Assembly (NCBI RefSeq): GCF_030538695.1
Contig: NZ_JAUNTN010000007.1
Coordinates: 1-64,000 of the forward strand
DNA from: Paracoccus sp. (in: a-proteobacteria)
GTDB taxonomy: Bacteria > Pseudomonadota > Alphaproteobacteria > Rhodobacterales > Rhodobacteraceae
DNA length: 64,000 nt
Direction: 5' to 3'
Part shown: positions 9,094 through 19,364 of the stretch, piece by piece
Position numbering within the stretch: position 1 is the stretch's first letter
Layout of the letters: each line of letters opens with the position of its first letter
Position numbers and translations under genes: made by a program
Notes under the pieces: generated by a model
Databases searched by the model: none
Told to the model about the DNA's origin: nothing
The model's input: only the letters and a program-made list of their open reading frames with translations

Positions 9094-12000
9094 CTAATGT
9101 GTCACCGGTGCCGGATCGTCGTCCTTGGGTGGCCTGACCTTGTAAACCACGCAATACAACGCCGGAACAAAGATCAGCGTAATCAGCGTCCCGGCGATGA
9201 TCCCGCCCATCATGGCATAAGCCATCGGCCCCCAGAACACCTGCCGCGAAATCGGGATCAGCGCCAGCGAGGCGGCGGCTGCCGTCAGCAGGATCGGCCG
9301 CGCCCGGCTGTCTGACGCAACAAAAACCGCGCTCCAGTGATCATGGCCACGTTGCAGCAGAACCTGAACCTCATGCACCAGAATGACCGAGTTTCGGATC
9401 AGAATACCGATCAGCGCCAGCACCCCCAGAATGGCGACGAAACCCATCGGCACCCCAAAGGGCAGCAGCGTGGCAACCACCCCGATCAGCCCCAGCGGCG
9501 CAGCCATGAACACGATCAGCGACAGCCGGAAGGATTGCATCTGCGCCATGACCAGCACCGCCATGATCAGCAGCATGACCGGCACCACGGCCGCAATCGG
9601 GGCCTGCGATTCGCCCGAGGTCTCGACCGTGCCGCCAACGACGATCTGCACATTCGGCGGCAGGCTGGCGGCATAATCCGCCACCCGCTCCGCCATGGCG
9701 GCGACCAGCGTCGCGGGCTGATCATTGCTGGCGATGGCGGCCTTGACCGTAACCGTCGGCAGCCCGTCGCGCTGGATCACAAGGGGCTGCTCGGTGTCGA
9801 ACTCGACCCGCGCCAGGCTCGCCAGCGGGATCGGCGTCCCGGTCGGGGTCGCCAGTTGCAGGTTGCTGACGGCCTCCAGTGATTGCCGGTCGGCCTGATC
9901 GCCACGCGCAATCACGTTAATCAGGAAAATCCCGTCACGAATCTGCGTCACCGTCGTGCCTGACAGCATCGCATTCAGCGCCCCGGCAATATCGGTGCTG
10001 GTGATGCCCAGTTGCCGGGCCTTGTCCTGGTCGATCTGGATGCGCAGCACCCGCGCCGGTTCATTCCAGTCCAGTGCGATGTCGCGCAGGCGCGGCTCGG
10101 TTGCCAGAACCTGCTCCAGCCCCAGCGCCGCATCGCGGGCCACATCCAGATCGGGCGAGGAGACGCGGTATTGCACCGGCTTGCCCACCGGCGGGCCGAT
10201 TTCAAGGTTCTTCACATAAAGATCGACGCCGGGGAAATGGTCATGGGCAATCTGGTTCAGACGTGCCTTCAGCCGGTCACGGGCGGCCAGATCCGGGGTC
10301 TGAATGACGATCTGGCCCATATGCGGCCCCGGCGTCGGCACATCCATCGACAACACGAAACGCGGCGCACCCCGGCCCACATAAGAGGTCCAGAACAGCG
10401 CGTCGTCGTCGCCCTGCAAATAGGCCTCCAGCCGGTCCATGTCGTCGCGGGTGCGGGTGATGCTGACGTTCTGGCGTTCGTTGACATCGACAATGATTTC
10501 CGTCCGGTCCGAGGTCGGAAAGAACTGCTGCTCGACAAAGCGCATCCCCCAGACGGACACCACAAAAATCAGCATGGTCACGGCCACGGTCGCCCATTTG
10601 AACCGCATCCCGACCCGCAGCAGGCGATGGAAACTGCGCCGCAGCCAGCCGGGTTCGGCGCTGTGATGCTTCATCGTCTGCGGCAGCAGCGCCACCCCCA
10701 GAATCGGCGCGAACAACACCGCAACGATCCACGAAATCACCAACGACACGGCAATGACGACAAACAGGGAAAAGGTGAACTCGCCCGCAGCCGAGTTGTT
10801 CAGCCCGATGGGAATGAACCCCGCCACCGTCACCAGCGTGCCAGTCAGCATCGGAAAGGCAATCGAGGTCCAGGCATAGCTGGCGGCCTCGGTGATATTC
10901 TCGCCCAGCTCAAGCCGCGAAATCATGGTTTCAATGGCGATCATCGCATCATCGACCAGCAGGCCCAGCGCGATAATCAGCGCGCCAAGGCTGATCCGTT
11001 GCAAGGTGATGCCGTAGAGGTCCAGAATCACAAAGGTAATCGCCAGCACCAGCGGAATGGTCAGCGTCACCACGAACCCCGCCCGCAGGCCAAGGCTGAT
11101 AAAGCTGACGATCAGCACGATCACCACCGCTTCGATCAGCGCGGTGATGAAATGGCCCACCGCATCCTTGACCACATGCGGCTGATCGGCAAACTTGTGC
11201 ATCTGGATACCGGCAGGCAGATCAGCGGCAACACGATCCATCAGCGCGTCCAGATCCTTGCCGAACTCAAGGATATTGCCGCCTTCGCGCATCCCGATTT
11301 GCAGGCCGATGGCCTCTTGTCCCTTATAGCGGAACAGGCTTTGCGGCGGGTCTTGATAGCCGCGCCGGACGGTCGCCACATCGGCCACGTTAAAGAACCG
11401 GTCCCCGATCCGCAGGTTCACGGCGGCGATGGATGCGGCATCGTCGAACTGGCCGCCAACCCGGACAAAGACCCGTTCCGGCCCGGCCTGCACCACACCC
11501 GACGAGGCAATCGCGTTCTGCGCCGCCAGCGTATTCATCACCTGCGCCTGATTCAGCCCCAGCGCCGCCAGCCGGGTCGAGGAAAACTCAAGATAGATTT
11601 CCTCTTTCTGCTCACCCAGCAATTCGGTCTTGCCCGAGGCAGGCAGGGCCTGAACCTGCTTGCGGATGCTTTCCACCCGGTCGCGCAGCTCGCGCTGGGA
11701 AAAGCCGTCAGCGGTAAAGGCATAGATATTGCCGAACACATCCCCGAAATTGTCATTAAACTGAAAGCCCGCGAACTCTTGCGGGAAATCGCCGCGAATA
11801 TCGCCCATCATGTTGCGCACCTGCTTCCAGACCTCTGGCACCTCAGGACCACGCACAGTCGGCAGCAGCTCCAGATAAACGACCGAGGTGCCGGGCATGG
11901 TCACGGATCGGGTGAATTTCAGTTCATCCAGCTCCTCCAGCTTGGTTTCGATGCGGGTCGTAACCTGATTCAGCGTTTCATCAATGGTCGCGCCAGGTAA

Positions 12001-12165
12001 GGCGGCACTGATAACCATGATTTTGATGGTAAAATTCGGGTCTTCCTCGCGGCCAAGGTTGTTATAGCTGATCGCCCCGGCAATCATGCTGATAATCAGC
12101 AGGAACCAGACGAAACTGCGGTGATGCAAGGCCCAGTCTGACAGGTTGAAGCGGTTGATCTTCAT
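9094..12165 (-). CDS. RND family efflux transporter permease
   Basis: A 1023-residue inner-membrane proton-driven pump of the AcrB/HAE superfamily. The architecture is the usual one: first helix at about residues 17-35, a large periplasmic pore domain (36-330), helices 2-6 with the central block GLLVDDAMIAIETM (TM4, carrying the paired Asp residues of the proton relay). A second periplasmic domain (about 555-850) and the last five helices follow. Close relatives are the multidrug/organic-solvent pumps rather than the CusA metal pumps. It is the last gene of a three-gene minus-strand operon, overlapping the second adaptor gene by 4 bp. No outer-membrane channel gene is present nearby, so a shared TolC-type channel is presumed. 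Confidence 0.95.
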   Translation of the reverse strand: MKINRFNLSDWALHHRSFVWFLLIISMIAGAISYNNLGREEDPNFTIKIMVISAALPGATIDETLNQVTTRIETKLEELDELKFTRSVTMPGTSVVYLELLPTVRGPEVPEVWKQVRNMMGDIRGDFPQEFAGFQFNDNFGDVFGNIYAFTADGFSQRELRDRVESIRKQVQALPASGKTELLGEQKEEIYLEFSSTRLAALGLNQAQVMNTLAAQNAIASSGVVQAGPERVFVRVGGQFDDAASIAAVNLRIGDRFFNVADVATVRRGYQDPPQSLFRYKGQEAIGLQIGMREGGNILEFGKDLDALMDRVAADLPAGIQMHKFADQPHVVKDAVGHFITALIEAVVIVLIVSFISLGLRAGFVVTLTIPLVLAITFVILDLYGITLQRISLGALIIALGLLVDDAMIAIETMISRLELGENITEAASYAWTSIAFPMLTGTLVTVAGFIPIGLNNSAAGEFTFSLFVVIAVSLVISWIVAVLFAPILGVALLPQTMKHHSAEPGWLRRSFHRLLRVGMRFKWATVAVTMLIFVVSVWGMRFVEQQFFPTSDRTEIIVDVNERQNVSITRTRDDMDRLEAYLQGDDDALFWTSYVGRGAPRFVLSMDVPTPGPHMGQIVIQTPDLAARDRLKARLNQIAHDHFPGVDLYVKNLEIGPPVGKPVQYRVSSPDLDVARDAALGLEQVLATEPRLRDIALDWNEPARVLRIQIDQDKARQLGITSTDIAGALNAMLSGTTVTQIRDGIFLINVIARGDQADRQSLEAVSNLQLATPTGTPIPLASLARVEFDTEQPLVIQRDGLPTVTVKAAIASNDQPATLVAAMAERVADYAASLPPNVQIVVGGTVETSGESQAPIAAVVPVMLLIMAVLVMAQMQSFRLSLIVFMAAPLGLIGVVATLLPFGVPMGFVAILGVLALIGILIRNSVILVHEVQVLLQRGHDHWSAVFVASDSRARPILLTAAAASLALIPISRQVFWGPMAYAMMGGIIAGTLITLIFVPALYCVVYKVRPPKDDDPAPVTH

Positions 12166-13259
12166 GGTTTGACGCTCCTGCCGACAGGTTGGCCTTCGGT
12201 CAGCGAATTGACGCCGCGGGTGACGATTTCTTCGCCCGCACTCAGCCCGCTGGCGACGGTGACGCGGCCTTCGATGCTGGCCCCCAGCGTCACCGGGCGG
12301 GCCGATACGGTGGCGGTGTCATCGTTGCGGGTGACAATCCACAGATACGGTTCATCGGGGTTACCAGCGATAGCCTGCTGCGGCACGGTCAGCACCTCGG
12401 CGCCCTCGCTGGCCAGCCTGGCACGGATCAGCGCCCCCAGCCGGAACGCCTGCGGATCATCCAGCCGCAGGTGCAGCCGCCGGGTGCGGGTCGCGGCATC
12501 GGCCATCGGGTCAATCTGGCGCAGGACCGCACCAACCTCATACGGGGCTTGCTCGCCGCTGCTATAAACGACAAAGCGGCTGCCCTCGGCCAGCGCGGCA
12601 AGGGCGGAATCGGGCAAGTCGATCACCGCTTCGCGCTCGTTCTCATCGGACAGTTGCAGCACGGGTTCACCAGCACTGACCACCGCGCCGGGGTTCTGGA
12701 ATGTGGCGCTGATCACCCCGTCGAAGGGTGCACGCATCACCGCGAAACTGGCCGCATCGCGGGCGCGGATCAGTTGCGATTGTGCCTGATCGGCGGCGGC
12801 GCGGGCGCTGGCAAGGCCGCGTTCTGCCTGCTCAAGCTGTGCCTGACTGGCGACATTGCGGGCGGCCAGCGCACGGGTGCGGCTGGCCGTCGCCTCAGCG
12901 GTGGCAAGCTGTGTCCGGGCCGATTCCACGGCGGCCTCGGCGGCGCGAACGTCACTGTCCAGATCATCCGGGTTCAGTTCGGCCAGCAGATCACCCGTCG
13001 CCACCCGGTCGCCCAGATCCACCGGACGCGAGATCAGCCGCCCCAGCGTCTGAAACCCCAGCGCGACCTCGACCCGCGCCGCGATCACGCCGGGAACGGA
13101 ACGGGCAGCCGGGTCGGTGAGTGCGACAATCTCGCTGACGACCGGCGGCGGCGGAAGCGGCGCGGCAGGTTTCTCACCCCCGCCCCAAGGCAGGGAAATC
13201 GCGCCGGAAACCGCAGGGAACAGCGCCAGAACGGCAGCAAAAATCAGGGTTCTGTTCAT
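12162..13259 (-). CDS. RND efflux periplasmic adaptor (second)
   Basis: A 365-residue membrane-fusion protein that would link the pump to an outer-membrane channel. It has a signal peptide (MNRTLIFAAVLALFPAVSGA), a lipoyl half-motif VALGFQTLGRLISRPVDLGDRV, an alpha-helical hairpin rich in Ala (about 100-165), the returning lipoyl half near APFDGVISATFQNPGAVVSAGEPV, and C-terminal beta-barrel and membrane-proximal domains. It overlaps both neighbours by 4 bp. Two different adaptors serve one permease here, which suggests a mixed adaptor ring or alternative partners. Confidence 0.93.
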   Translation of the reverse strand: MNRTLIFAAVLALFPAVSGAISLPWGGGEKPAAPLPPPPVVSEIVALTDPAARSVPGVIAARVEVALGFQTLGRLISRPVDLGDRVATGDLLAELNPDDLDSDVRAAEAAVESARTQLATAEATASRTRALAARNVASQAQLEQAERGLASARAAADQAQSQLIRARDAASFAVMRAPFDGVISATFQNPGAVVSAGEPVLQLSDENEREAVIDLPDSALAALAEGSRFVVYSSGEQAPYEVGAVLRQIDPMADAATRTRRLHLRLDDPQAFRLGALIRARLASEGAEVLTVPQQAIAGNPDEPYLWIVTRNDDTATVSARPVTLGASIEGRVTVASGLSAGEEIVTRGVNSLTEGQPVGRSVKP

Positions 13260-14338
13260 GGGCGGGCCTCTGGCATGGTGGTCGCGGTGGCGGCAATGTC
13301 GATCACCTGACGGCCCGGATAGATCAGTTGCGCACCGGCGGCGATGACCTTCTGACCGGGTTCCACCCCCGCGCCAATCACGATGTCCCCGGTGGTATAG
13401 CGCAGCACCTCAATCGGGGCGATCTGCGCACCACCCTGTTCGTCCAGCACCCAGACAGCAGGCTGGTCGCCCGTCTTGGCCAGCGCCGACCACGGCACCG
13501 CCAACCCCTCACCGGCAGGCATCTGCACCTGCCCCAGCACCGCCGCACCCAGCATCCCGGCATCGCGGGGCGCATCCTCGTCGATCAGCACCTTGATCGT
13601 CACCGAGCCGGTCTGCGGCCCGACCAGAGGCGAGATTTCCGTCACCTGCCCCCGCAGCCCCGGCCCGTCCATATCCAGCAGGGTCATATTCACCGGCATG
13701 CCCATCGCCTGATCCAGATGTTGCCGGTCGGGGCTTTGGAACACGGCCTCCAGCGGATGCAGGCTGGCCACCGACAGCGCGGTTTGCGCGGCCCCCATGA
13801 TCTGCCCCGGCTCGACCGAGCGGGCGGTGATCACACCATCGACAGGTGCGGTCAGGATGGCATCCTCGACCGCGCGCTGCGCCTGTTCGACGCCGGTGCG
13901 GGCGCGCTCCAAGGCACCTTCGGCCGAGCTGAGCGCCTCATTCGCGGCATCGCGGGCGGCGCGGGTGCCGACGCCACGGGCCAGCATGGCGCGGGCGCGT
14001 TCGGCGGCCTGCGCGGCCTGATCCTGCGTGGCCTGCGCCGAGGCCTGCGCCGCCTCTGCGACCCGCAGCGCCTGTTCCTGTTGCAACGCATCCACCCGCG
14101 CCAGCGCCTGCCCCGTCACCACCCGGTCGCCGGCAGAAACCAGCACTTCGGTCACACGCCCGCCCTGCCGGAAGCCAAGGTCCACACTGTCACGCGATTC
14201 GATACTGCCGGTCAGGGACAGATCGAAACTCAGCGGGCGTTTCTCGACCTCGACCAGTTGCACGGGCAAAGGCACATCCGCCAATGCGGGCAAGGCCAGC
14301 ACAACCAGAGCAGCAGCAAGACTGAAACGCAGGCGCAT
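13256..14338 (-). CDS. RND efflux periplasmic adaptor (first)
   Basis: A 360-residue adaptor and the first gene of the efflux operon. The signal peptide is MRLRFSLAAALVVLALPALA. The lipoyl motif (DLGFRQGGRVTEVLVSAGDRV) starts near residue 52, an Ala-rich helical hairpin runs from about 75 to 140, and the second lipoyl half is APVDGVITARSVEPGQIM. Its sequence is clearly different from the following adaptor, so the pair is not a recent tandem duplication. No local regulator gene is seen upstream. Confidence 0.93.
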   Translation of the reverse strand: MRLRFSLAAALVVLALPALADVPLPVQLVEVEKRPLSFDLSLTGSIESRDSVDLGFRQGGRVTEVLVSAGDRVVTGQALARVDALQQEQALRVAEAAQASAQATQDQAAQAAERARAMLARGVGTRAARDAANEALSSAEGALERARTGVEQAQRAVEDAILTAPVDGVITARSVEPGQIMGAAQTALSVASLHPLEAVFQSPDRQHLDQAMGMPVNMTLLDMDGPGLRGQVTEISPLVGPQTGSVTIKVLIDEDAPRDAGMLGAAVLGQVQMPAGEGLAVPWSALAKTGDQPAVWVLDEQGGAQIAPIEVLRYTTGDIVIGAGVEPGQKVIAAGAQLIYPGRQVIDIAATATTMPEARP

Positions 14339-14406
14339 CGGCAGATTCCTTTCGCTTGTCCCACAGTTTTTGCGGCAATCCGCTGCGAAAGGAAAGCCTG
14401 CGCAGG

Positions 14407-15321
14407 TTATCCCGACCTTACGTCATCAGATGTTGACCTGGCAACCGCAGCCTGTGGCGGAATCCGGGCAAGCTGCACCATCAGGATGCCCGCCGCAATC
14501 ACCGCCGCACCAATGGCGTCGGACAGGCCGAACCGTTCCCCCAGCAAGGCGGCGGCGATAGCCACGCCGAAGAACGGCGACAGAAAGTGAAACGTCGCCG
14601 CACGCACCGCGCCGATGCGCGTTACCAGCCGGAACCAGACGAAAGTTGCCGCGATCCCCGGCACCAGCACCGTATAAAGGAACGCCGTCACCAGCCGCGG
14701 CGACCAGTCCACAGCCGCAGGCCATTCGGTCAGCGCCGCCACCGGCAGCAGCGCCGCCGCGCCCACGCCCATTTGTAACCCTACGATCATCAGCACATTG
14801 CGCCCGCCGCCCGCACCACGCATCGCCAGCGTTGCCGCCGTCAGCGCGATCACGCCGCCAATCGCCAGAATCAGCCCGATCAGGTCCAGCCCGTGCGAGA
14901 TCCGCACGCTCATAATCACCGCCACGCCGATCATGCCAAGAATCAGCCCGGCAAAAGCCATCGGGCGCAGCGGCTCACGCAGGACCAGCCAGCCGAACAG
15001 CGCCACCAGCAGCGGCATGGTCGAGGCCACGATGGACGAGGCCGACGCCTCGATCCGCTGCATCGCCAGCCAGCTCAACCCCAGATACAGCGCGTTCTGG
15101 CAGATGCCGAACACCACCACCGCCCGCCATTCGCCCCGCGTCAGCCGCCAGCTTTGCCCCATCAGCCGCGCCAGCCCCACGGCAATCACTGCCGACAGGG
15201 CAAAGCGGATCACCAGCGCCGTCAGCGGTGGTGCCGCCAGAACAATCATCCGCGTCGAGGTAAAGGCCGAGGCCCACATGGCCGCAAAAGCGACCCCCAT
15301 CACGATTGCCCGAATATCCAC
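14407..15321 (-). CDS. DMT superfamily (EamA) transporter
   Basis: About 304 residues with ten predicted transmembrane helices in two EamA repeats (roughly residues 8-135 and 150-285), the layout of small-metabolite exporters in the drug/metabolite transporter superfamily. The substrate is unknown. The start is uncertain: the GTG at 15321 has a G-rich site (AGGGGGG) just upstream and gives a natural N-terminus just before the first helix. Another GTG at 15357 would add 12 residues. It lies upstream of the efflux operon on the same strand, 68 bp away, but need not be co-transcribed. Confidence 0.85.
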   Translation of the reverse strand: MDIRAIVMGVAFAAMWASAFTSTRMIVLAAPPLTALVIRFALSAVIAVGLARLMGQSWRLTRGEWRAVVVFGICQNALYLGLSWLAMQRIEASASSIVASTMPLLVALFGWLVLREPLRPMAFAGLILGMIGVAVIMSVRISHGLDLIGLILAIGGVIALTAATLAMRGAGGGRNVLMIVGLQMGVGAAALLPVAALTEWPAAVDWSPRLVTAFLYTVLVPGIAATFVWFRLVTRIGAVRAATFHFLSPFFGVAIAAALLGERFGLSDAIGAAVIAAGILMVQLARIPPQAAVARSTSDDVRSG

Positions 15322-15414
15322 CGCATCCCCCCTGACATCGGGCCAGCGTGGAAGCACCAGCCCGGACGGTCAACTGCGCCTGTCGCAACCCTGCCATGCG
15401 CAAGACACAACAAT

Positions 15415-15440
15415 GCAAAAGGCCGCCCCAAAGGACGGCC
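15415..15440 (-). terminator. Probable terminator of the HU-like gene
   Basis: On the minus strand GGCCGTCC pairs with GGGGCGGCC (one G-T pair) around a short loop, followed by TTTTGC. It lies 41 bp after the HU-like stop codon. Confidence 0.7.
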
Positions 15441-15481
15441 CCCGCAACTGTCTGTCAGGCCCGGAAAGGCCCGCACAGAAA

Positions 15482-15784
15482 TCAGCCGTTCACGCTGTCT
15501 TTCAGCGCCTTGGCGATGGTGACTTTCACCACTTTATCAGCCGGCTTGGTCATCATTTCCTGGGTCTGCGGGTTGCGGACCTGACGCTCGGGGCGTGCGC
15601 GGCAGCCGATTTTACCGACGCCGGGAATAGTCAGCGCGCCGCCTTCCGAGACGGTGCGGGTGATAACAGCGGCAACCGCATCCAGCGCGGCAGCAGCGGT
15701 TTTCTTGTCCGACTGCATTGCTTCGGCCAGTTCGGCAACGAATTGGGTCTTGGTCAGCGGCTTGACGGCAGGCGTAGCGGCCAT
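15482..15784 (-). CDS. HU family DNA-binding protein
   Basis: A 100-residue nucleoid protein of the HU/IHF fold in the form typical of Rhodobacteraceae. The dimerisation helices cover about residues 8-50 and the beta-arm region has GALTIPGVGKIGCRARPERQVRNPQTQE (about 48-75, in outline), where the arm Pro of classical HU is embedded in RNPQT. A terminal helix VVKVTIAKALKDSV follows. It binds and bends DNA without strict sequence need. It has a clear AGGAGA site, its own terminator, and stands alone. Confidence 0.92.
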   Translation of the reverse strand: MAATPAVKPLTKTQFVAELAEAMQSDKKTAAAALDAVAAVITRTVSEGGALTIPGVGKIGCRARPERQVRNPQTQEMMTKPADKVVKVTIAKALKDSVNG

Positions 15785-15944
15785 GGTCTGTCTCCTCGGT
15801 GGTTTCCCGTCTTGCGGGCATTATTATCCGCCGTTGTCACGGCAATGCGACTGCTGAACATGGTTTCGGAGGCTTTTCAAGTATTTTCCGCATGAAACAG
15901 TCGGATTCCCCCACGTCCTGCCCCCCAACCGGCTGGTTTCCGCC

Positions 15945-17426
15945 CTAAAGAAAGGCCGTTTCGCTGAAACTGCGCAGCTTTCGGCTGTGGATACGCTCCA
16001 GCGGCATGTCGCGCAGCTTCTCCATCGCGCGGATACCGATTTGCAGATGGCGGGCGACCTGGGTGCGGTAAAAATCATTCGCCATGCCGGGCAGCTTCAA
16101 TTCGCCGTGCAAGGGCTTATCGCTGATGCAAAGCAGCGTTCCATAGGGAACCCGGAACCGGAATCCGTTGGCGGCAATGGTGGCGCTTTCCATGTCCAGA
16201 CCAATGGCACGGGACTGCGACAACCGCTTGACCGGGCCGGACTGGTCGCGCAATTCCCAGTTGCGATTGTCGATGGTGGCAACGGTGCCGGTGCGCATGA
16301 TGCGCTTCAGCTCATAACCCTCCAGTTGTGTGATTTCGGCAACAGAATCCTGTAAGGCGACCTGCACCTCGGCCAGCGCCGGGATCGGCACCCAAACGGG
16401 CAGGTCGTCATCCAGAACGTGATCCTCGCGCAGATAGGCATGGGCCAGCACGAAATCACCCAGAGATTGCGAATTGCGCAGCCCCGCGCAATGGCCGACC
16501 ATCAGCCAGACATGCGGGCGCAGCACGGCGATGTGGTCGGTGATGGTCTTGGCGTTGGATGGCCCCACACCGATATTCACCAGCGTAATCCCCTGCCCGT
16601 CGGCACGTTTCAGGTGATAGGCGGGCATCTGCGGCATTTTCAGCAGCGGCTCGATAGCCGCATCGCTGGTCGTGATCTCATGGTTTCCCGGCGCGACAAA
16701 GCCGGTATAGCCCGATGCCGGATCGGCCAGCGCCTGCCGGGCAAAGGCTTCGAACTCATCGACATAGAACTGATAATTGGTGAACAGCACAAAGTTCTGG
16801 AAATGCTCGGGCAAGGTGGCGGTATAATGCGCCAGCCGCGCCAGCGAGTAATCCACACGCTGCGCCGTGAACGGGGCCAGATAGCGGATACCGTCAATAT
16901 CTTCGGCAAAGCCGTTCACGATATCATCGTTCATCGTGTTCAGGTCCGGCACGTCGAACACATCGCGCAGGGAATAGGACAGGACGCCTTCCTGCGGAAC
17001 CGCCAGATCAGATTGCGAGGCCACGGCGAAATGAATCGGGATCGGGGTCTCGCTGTCACCGACCACCACCGGCACATCATGGTTGCGGATCAGCAAACCG
17101 ACCTGCTGAATCAGATAGTTACGGAACAGGTCGGGCCGGGTAATTGTCGAGGAATAAGTGCCGGGGTTCACCACATGCCCATAGGACAGGCGCGAATCAG
17201 TCTGGCTGTGGCGCGTCGTGGTCAGGCGCAATTCCGGGTAAAAGGCGCGATAACGGGCATCCGGCCTGCGCCCGTCCATCGTCCCGGTGAACCGATCCAG
17301 CAGAAACCGGGTCGAGCGGTCATACAGTGCGATCAGCCGGTCAACGGCGGCTTCGGCATGGTCAAAGCTTTGGCGGTCCACATGATCCGGGGTCTCGACG
17401 GGCAGAAATCGGCTGTCCTGAGGCAT
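15945..17426 (-). CDS. amn: AMP nucleosidase
   Basis: A 493-residue enzyme that hydrolyses AMP to adenine and ribose 5-phosphate. The N-terminal regulatory domain covers about residues 1-170; the C-terminal nucleoside-phosphorylase-like catalytic domain covers about 245-480, with [23 protein letters not shown] (in outline), [12 protein letters not shown], and the [13 protein letters not shown] substrate-binding block with its conserved Asp/Met/Glu. The start at 17426 has a GAGGAG site 8-9 bp upstream; 12 further in-frame codons upstream are not needed. Length matches E. coli Amn (484). Divergent from the luciferase-like oxidoreductase. Confidence 0.95.
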   Translation of the reverse strand: MPQDSRFLPVETPDHVDRQSFDHAEAAVDRLIALYDRSTRFLLDRFTGTMDGRRPDARYRAFYPELRLTTTRHSQTDSRLSYGHVVNPGTYSSTITRPDLFRNYLIQQVGLLIRNHDVPVVVGDSETPIPIHFAVASQSDLAVPQEGVLSYSLRDVFDVPDLNTMNDDIVNGFAEDIDGIRYLAPFTAQRVDYSLARLAHYTATLPEHFQNFVLFTNYQFYVDEFEAFARQALADPASGYTGFVAPGNHEITTSDAAIEPLLKMPQMPAYHLKRADGQGITLVNIGVGPSNAKTITDHIAVLRPHVWLMVGHCAGLRNSQSLGDFVLAHAYLREDHVLDDDLPVWVPIPALAEVQVALQDSVAEITQLEGYELKRIMRTGTVATIDNRNWELRDQSGPVKRLSQSRAIGLDMESATIAANGFRFRVPYGTLLCISDKPLHGELKLPGMANDFYRTQVARHLQIGIRAMEKLRDMPLERIHSRKLRSFSETAFL

Positions 17427-17508
17427 CTTGTCGCTCTCCTCTTTGGCGGACCATGCCACCACGGGGGGGGGGCTGGCAAGCAGGCTGGCGGCATCCTATC
17501 TGTGCAAT

Positions 17509-18504
17509 ATGACACAGACACAAATCCCCTGGTCGGTTCTTGATCTGGCCCCCGTTCCCGAAGGCGCAACCCCGGCCGACGCCTTTGCCCGCAGCGTTGA
17601 TCTGGCGCAACTGGTTGAACGCCTCGGTGCCAGCCGGTTCTGGCTGGCCGAGCATCACAACATGCCCGGCATCGCCAGCGCCGCCACCAGCGTGCTGATC
17701 GGCCATATCGCGGGCAAGACCAGCCGCATCCGCGTTGGTGCAGGTGGGATCATGCTGCCCAACCACTCCAGCCTGCAAATCGCGGAACAGTTCGGCACTC
17801 TGGCGACGCTTTACCCCGACCGCATCGACCTTGGCATCGGGCGCGCGCCCGGCGGCGATCAGGCGGTGATGCGGGCCTTGCGCCGGAATATGGTCAGCGA
17901 TGATGATTTCCCCACCGATGTGGCGGAACTGCTGGCCTATCTGGGTGATCCGCAGCCGCAAGCGGCGGTGCAGGCACACCCCGGTCAGGGAACGCATGTG
18001 CCGGTCTGGATTTTGGGCAGCTCGCTTTACGGGGCGCAACTGGCGGCGGCTTATGGCCTGCCCTATGCCTTTGCCAGCCATTTCGCCCCCTATGCGCTGG
18101 ATCAGGCGCTAGAGGTTTACCGCACCCGGTTCCGCCCCGGCCCATGGGGCGACAAGCCGCGCTTCATGCTGGCGGCGAATGTGATTGCGGCGGATACCGA
18201 CGAACAGGCGGCTTTCCTGCACACCAGCGCGAAACAGGCATTCGCGCGGCTGCATATGGGCAAGCCGGGCCTGTTGCCCGCGCCGCGTGCCGACTGGGAC
18301 CGCGATGTTCCCGAGGCGATCCAGCAGCAGGTGCGCGGCGTGCTGTCCGTGACTGCCTGCGGCAGTCTGGACACGGTGCGCCGCGAGTTGGGCGCGATGA
18401 TTGCCCGCTGGCAACCGGATGAGCTGATCCTGACCGGCCAGATCCATGACAGCGCCGCCCGGCTGCACAGCTTTGAACTGACAGCGCAGGCGCTGGCCGG
18501 ATGA
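17509..18504 (+). CDS. LLM-class flavin-dependent oxidoreductase
   Basis: A 331-residue TIM-barrel flavoprotein of the bacterial-luciferase-like family, single-subunit type similar to YhbW-like proteins. Typical segments are [21 protein letters not shown] near 42-62, [22 protein letters not shown] near 75-97 and [12 protein letters not shown] near 108-120. The substrate is not known; family members oxidise small organics with FMNH2 or F420. The start at 17509 is chosen over a frame opening at 17428, which runs through a G10 tract and the divergent promoter region. It overlaps the SDR gene by 4 bp, forming an operon. Confidence 0.9.
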   Translation: MTQTQIPWSVLDLAPVPEGATPADAFARSVDLAQLVERLGASRFWLAEHHNMPGIASAATSVLIGHIAGKTSRIRVGAGGIMLPNHSSLQIAEQFGTLATLYPDRIDLGIGRAPGGDQAVMRALRRNMVSDDDFPTDVAELLAYLGDPQPQAAVQAHPGQGTHVPVWILGSSLYGAQLAAAYGLPYAFASHFAPYALDQALEVYRTRFRPGPWGDKPRFMLAANVIAADTDEQAAFLHTSAKQAFARLHMGKPGLLPAPRADWDRDVPEAIQQQVRGVLSVTACGSLDTVRRELGAMIARWQPDELILTGQIHDSAARLHSFELTAQALAG

Positions 18505-19364
18505 AAAATGCACTGATCTTTGGCCATGGCTATTCCGCCGCTGCGCTGACCCGGCGTCTGGTGGCGGAGGGCTGGTCCATCACCGGCACCACCCGGTCAC
18601 GCCCTGATGCGGTGGCCGCCGCCGGGGCCGTCCCGCTGATCTGGCCGGGCGCGGACGCCACCGAGGCGCTGGCCCGCGCCGATGCGGTGCTGATCTCGAC
18701 CGCACCGGGACCGGATGGCGACCCGGTGATTGCCGCACTGCGCCCGGCACTGCTGGCGGCGCGGCCCAAATGGGTGGGCTATCTGTCCACGACGGTGGTT
18801 TACGGCGACCACGGCGGCGATTGGGTCACAGAACAAACCCCGCTGGAATCCACCAGCAGCCGCGGGCTGGCCCGGATCGCGGCGGAACGCGAATGGCAGG
18901 CGCTGGCCGATACGGCGGGCTGGCCGCTGCATATCTTCCGGCTGGCGGGGATTTACGGCCCCGGACGCAGCGCACTGGACAAGCTGCGGGCGGGCAAGTC
19001 GCGGCGGATCATCAAGCCGGGGCAGATTTTCTCGCGCATCCATGTCGAGGACATCGGGCAGGCGCTGGCCGCATCCATCACGCAAGGCGGGCCGGGGCGG
19101 GTCTGGAACCTCTGCGACGATCTGCCCTGCCCGCCGCAAGAGGTGATCGAATATGCCGCCGCCCGCGCGGGCCTGCCTCTGCCCCCGGCCGAGGATTATG
19201 CAACCGCCCCGATGACGCCCATGGCGCGGTCATTCTATTCCGACAGCAAACGGGTTTCCAACGCAGCGATCAAATCCGGGCTGAACCTGCGGCTGATCTT
19301 TCCGACCTATCGTGACGGTCTGGAGCCGCTGTTTCAGGGCGCGACCGAACAACAGCCGGTATAG
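18501..19364 (+). CDS. NAD(P)-dependent epimerase/SDR-family protein (YeeZ-like)
   Basis: A 287-residue Rossmann-fold protein of the extended SDR group, close to E. coli YeeZ-type proteins. The dinucleotide-binding glycine motif is GHGYSAAAL at residues 8-16. [13 protein letters not shown] carries the position of the family Ser/Thr and Tyr. [21 protein letters not shown] and the [13 protein letters not shown] block complete the fold. Substrate is unknown. It is coupled to the preceding oxidoreductase by an ATGA overlap. Its 3' end overlaps the 3' end of the next gene on the opposite strand by 31 bp. Confidence 0.85.
   Translation: MKNALIFGHGYSAAALTRRLVAEGWSITGTTRSRPDAVAAAGAVPLIWPGADATEALARADAVLISTAPGPDGDPVIAALRPALLAARPKWVGYLSTTVVYGDHGGDWVTEQTPLESTSSRGLARIAAEREWQALADTAGWPLHIFRLAGIYGPGRSALDKLRAGKSRRIIKPGQIFSRIHVEDIGQALAASITQGGPGRVWNLCDDLPCPPQEVIEYAAARAGLPLPPAEDYATAPMTPMARSFYSDSKRVSNAAIKSGLNLRLIFPTYRDGLEPLFQGATEQQPV

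Noticed and set aside
10012..12000. 662-codon plus-strand open frame opposite the RND permease
   Set aside because: Gln/His/Arg-rich antisense translation typical of GC-rich shadows.
17461..17475. G10 tract before the luciferase-like gene as a phase-variable switch
   Set aside because: It lies outside both coding regions with the chosen starts; a single short tract with no further support.
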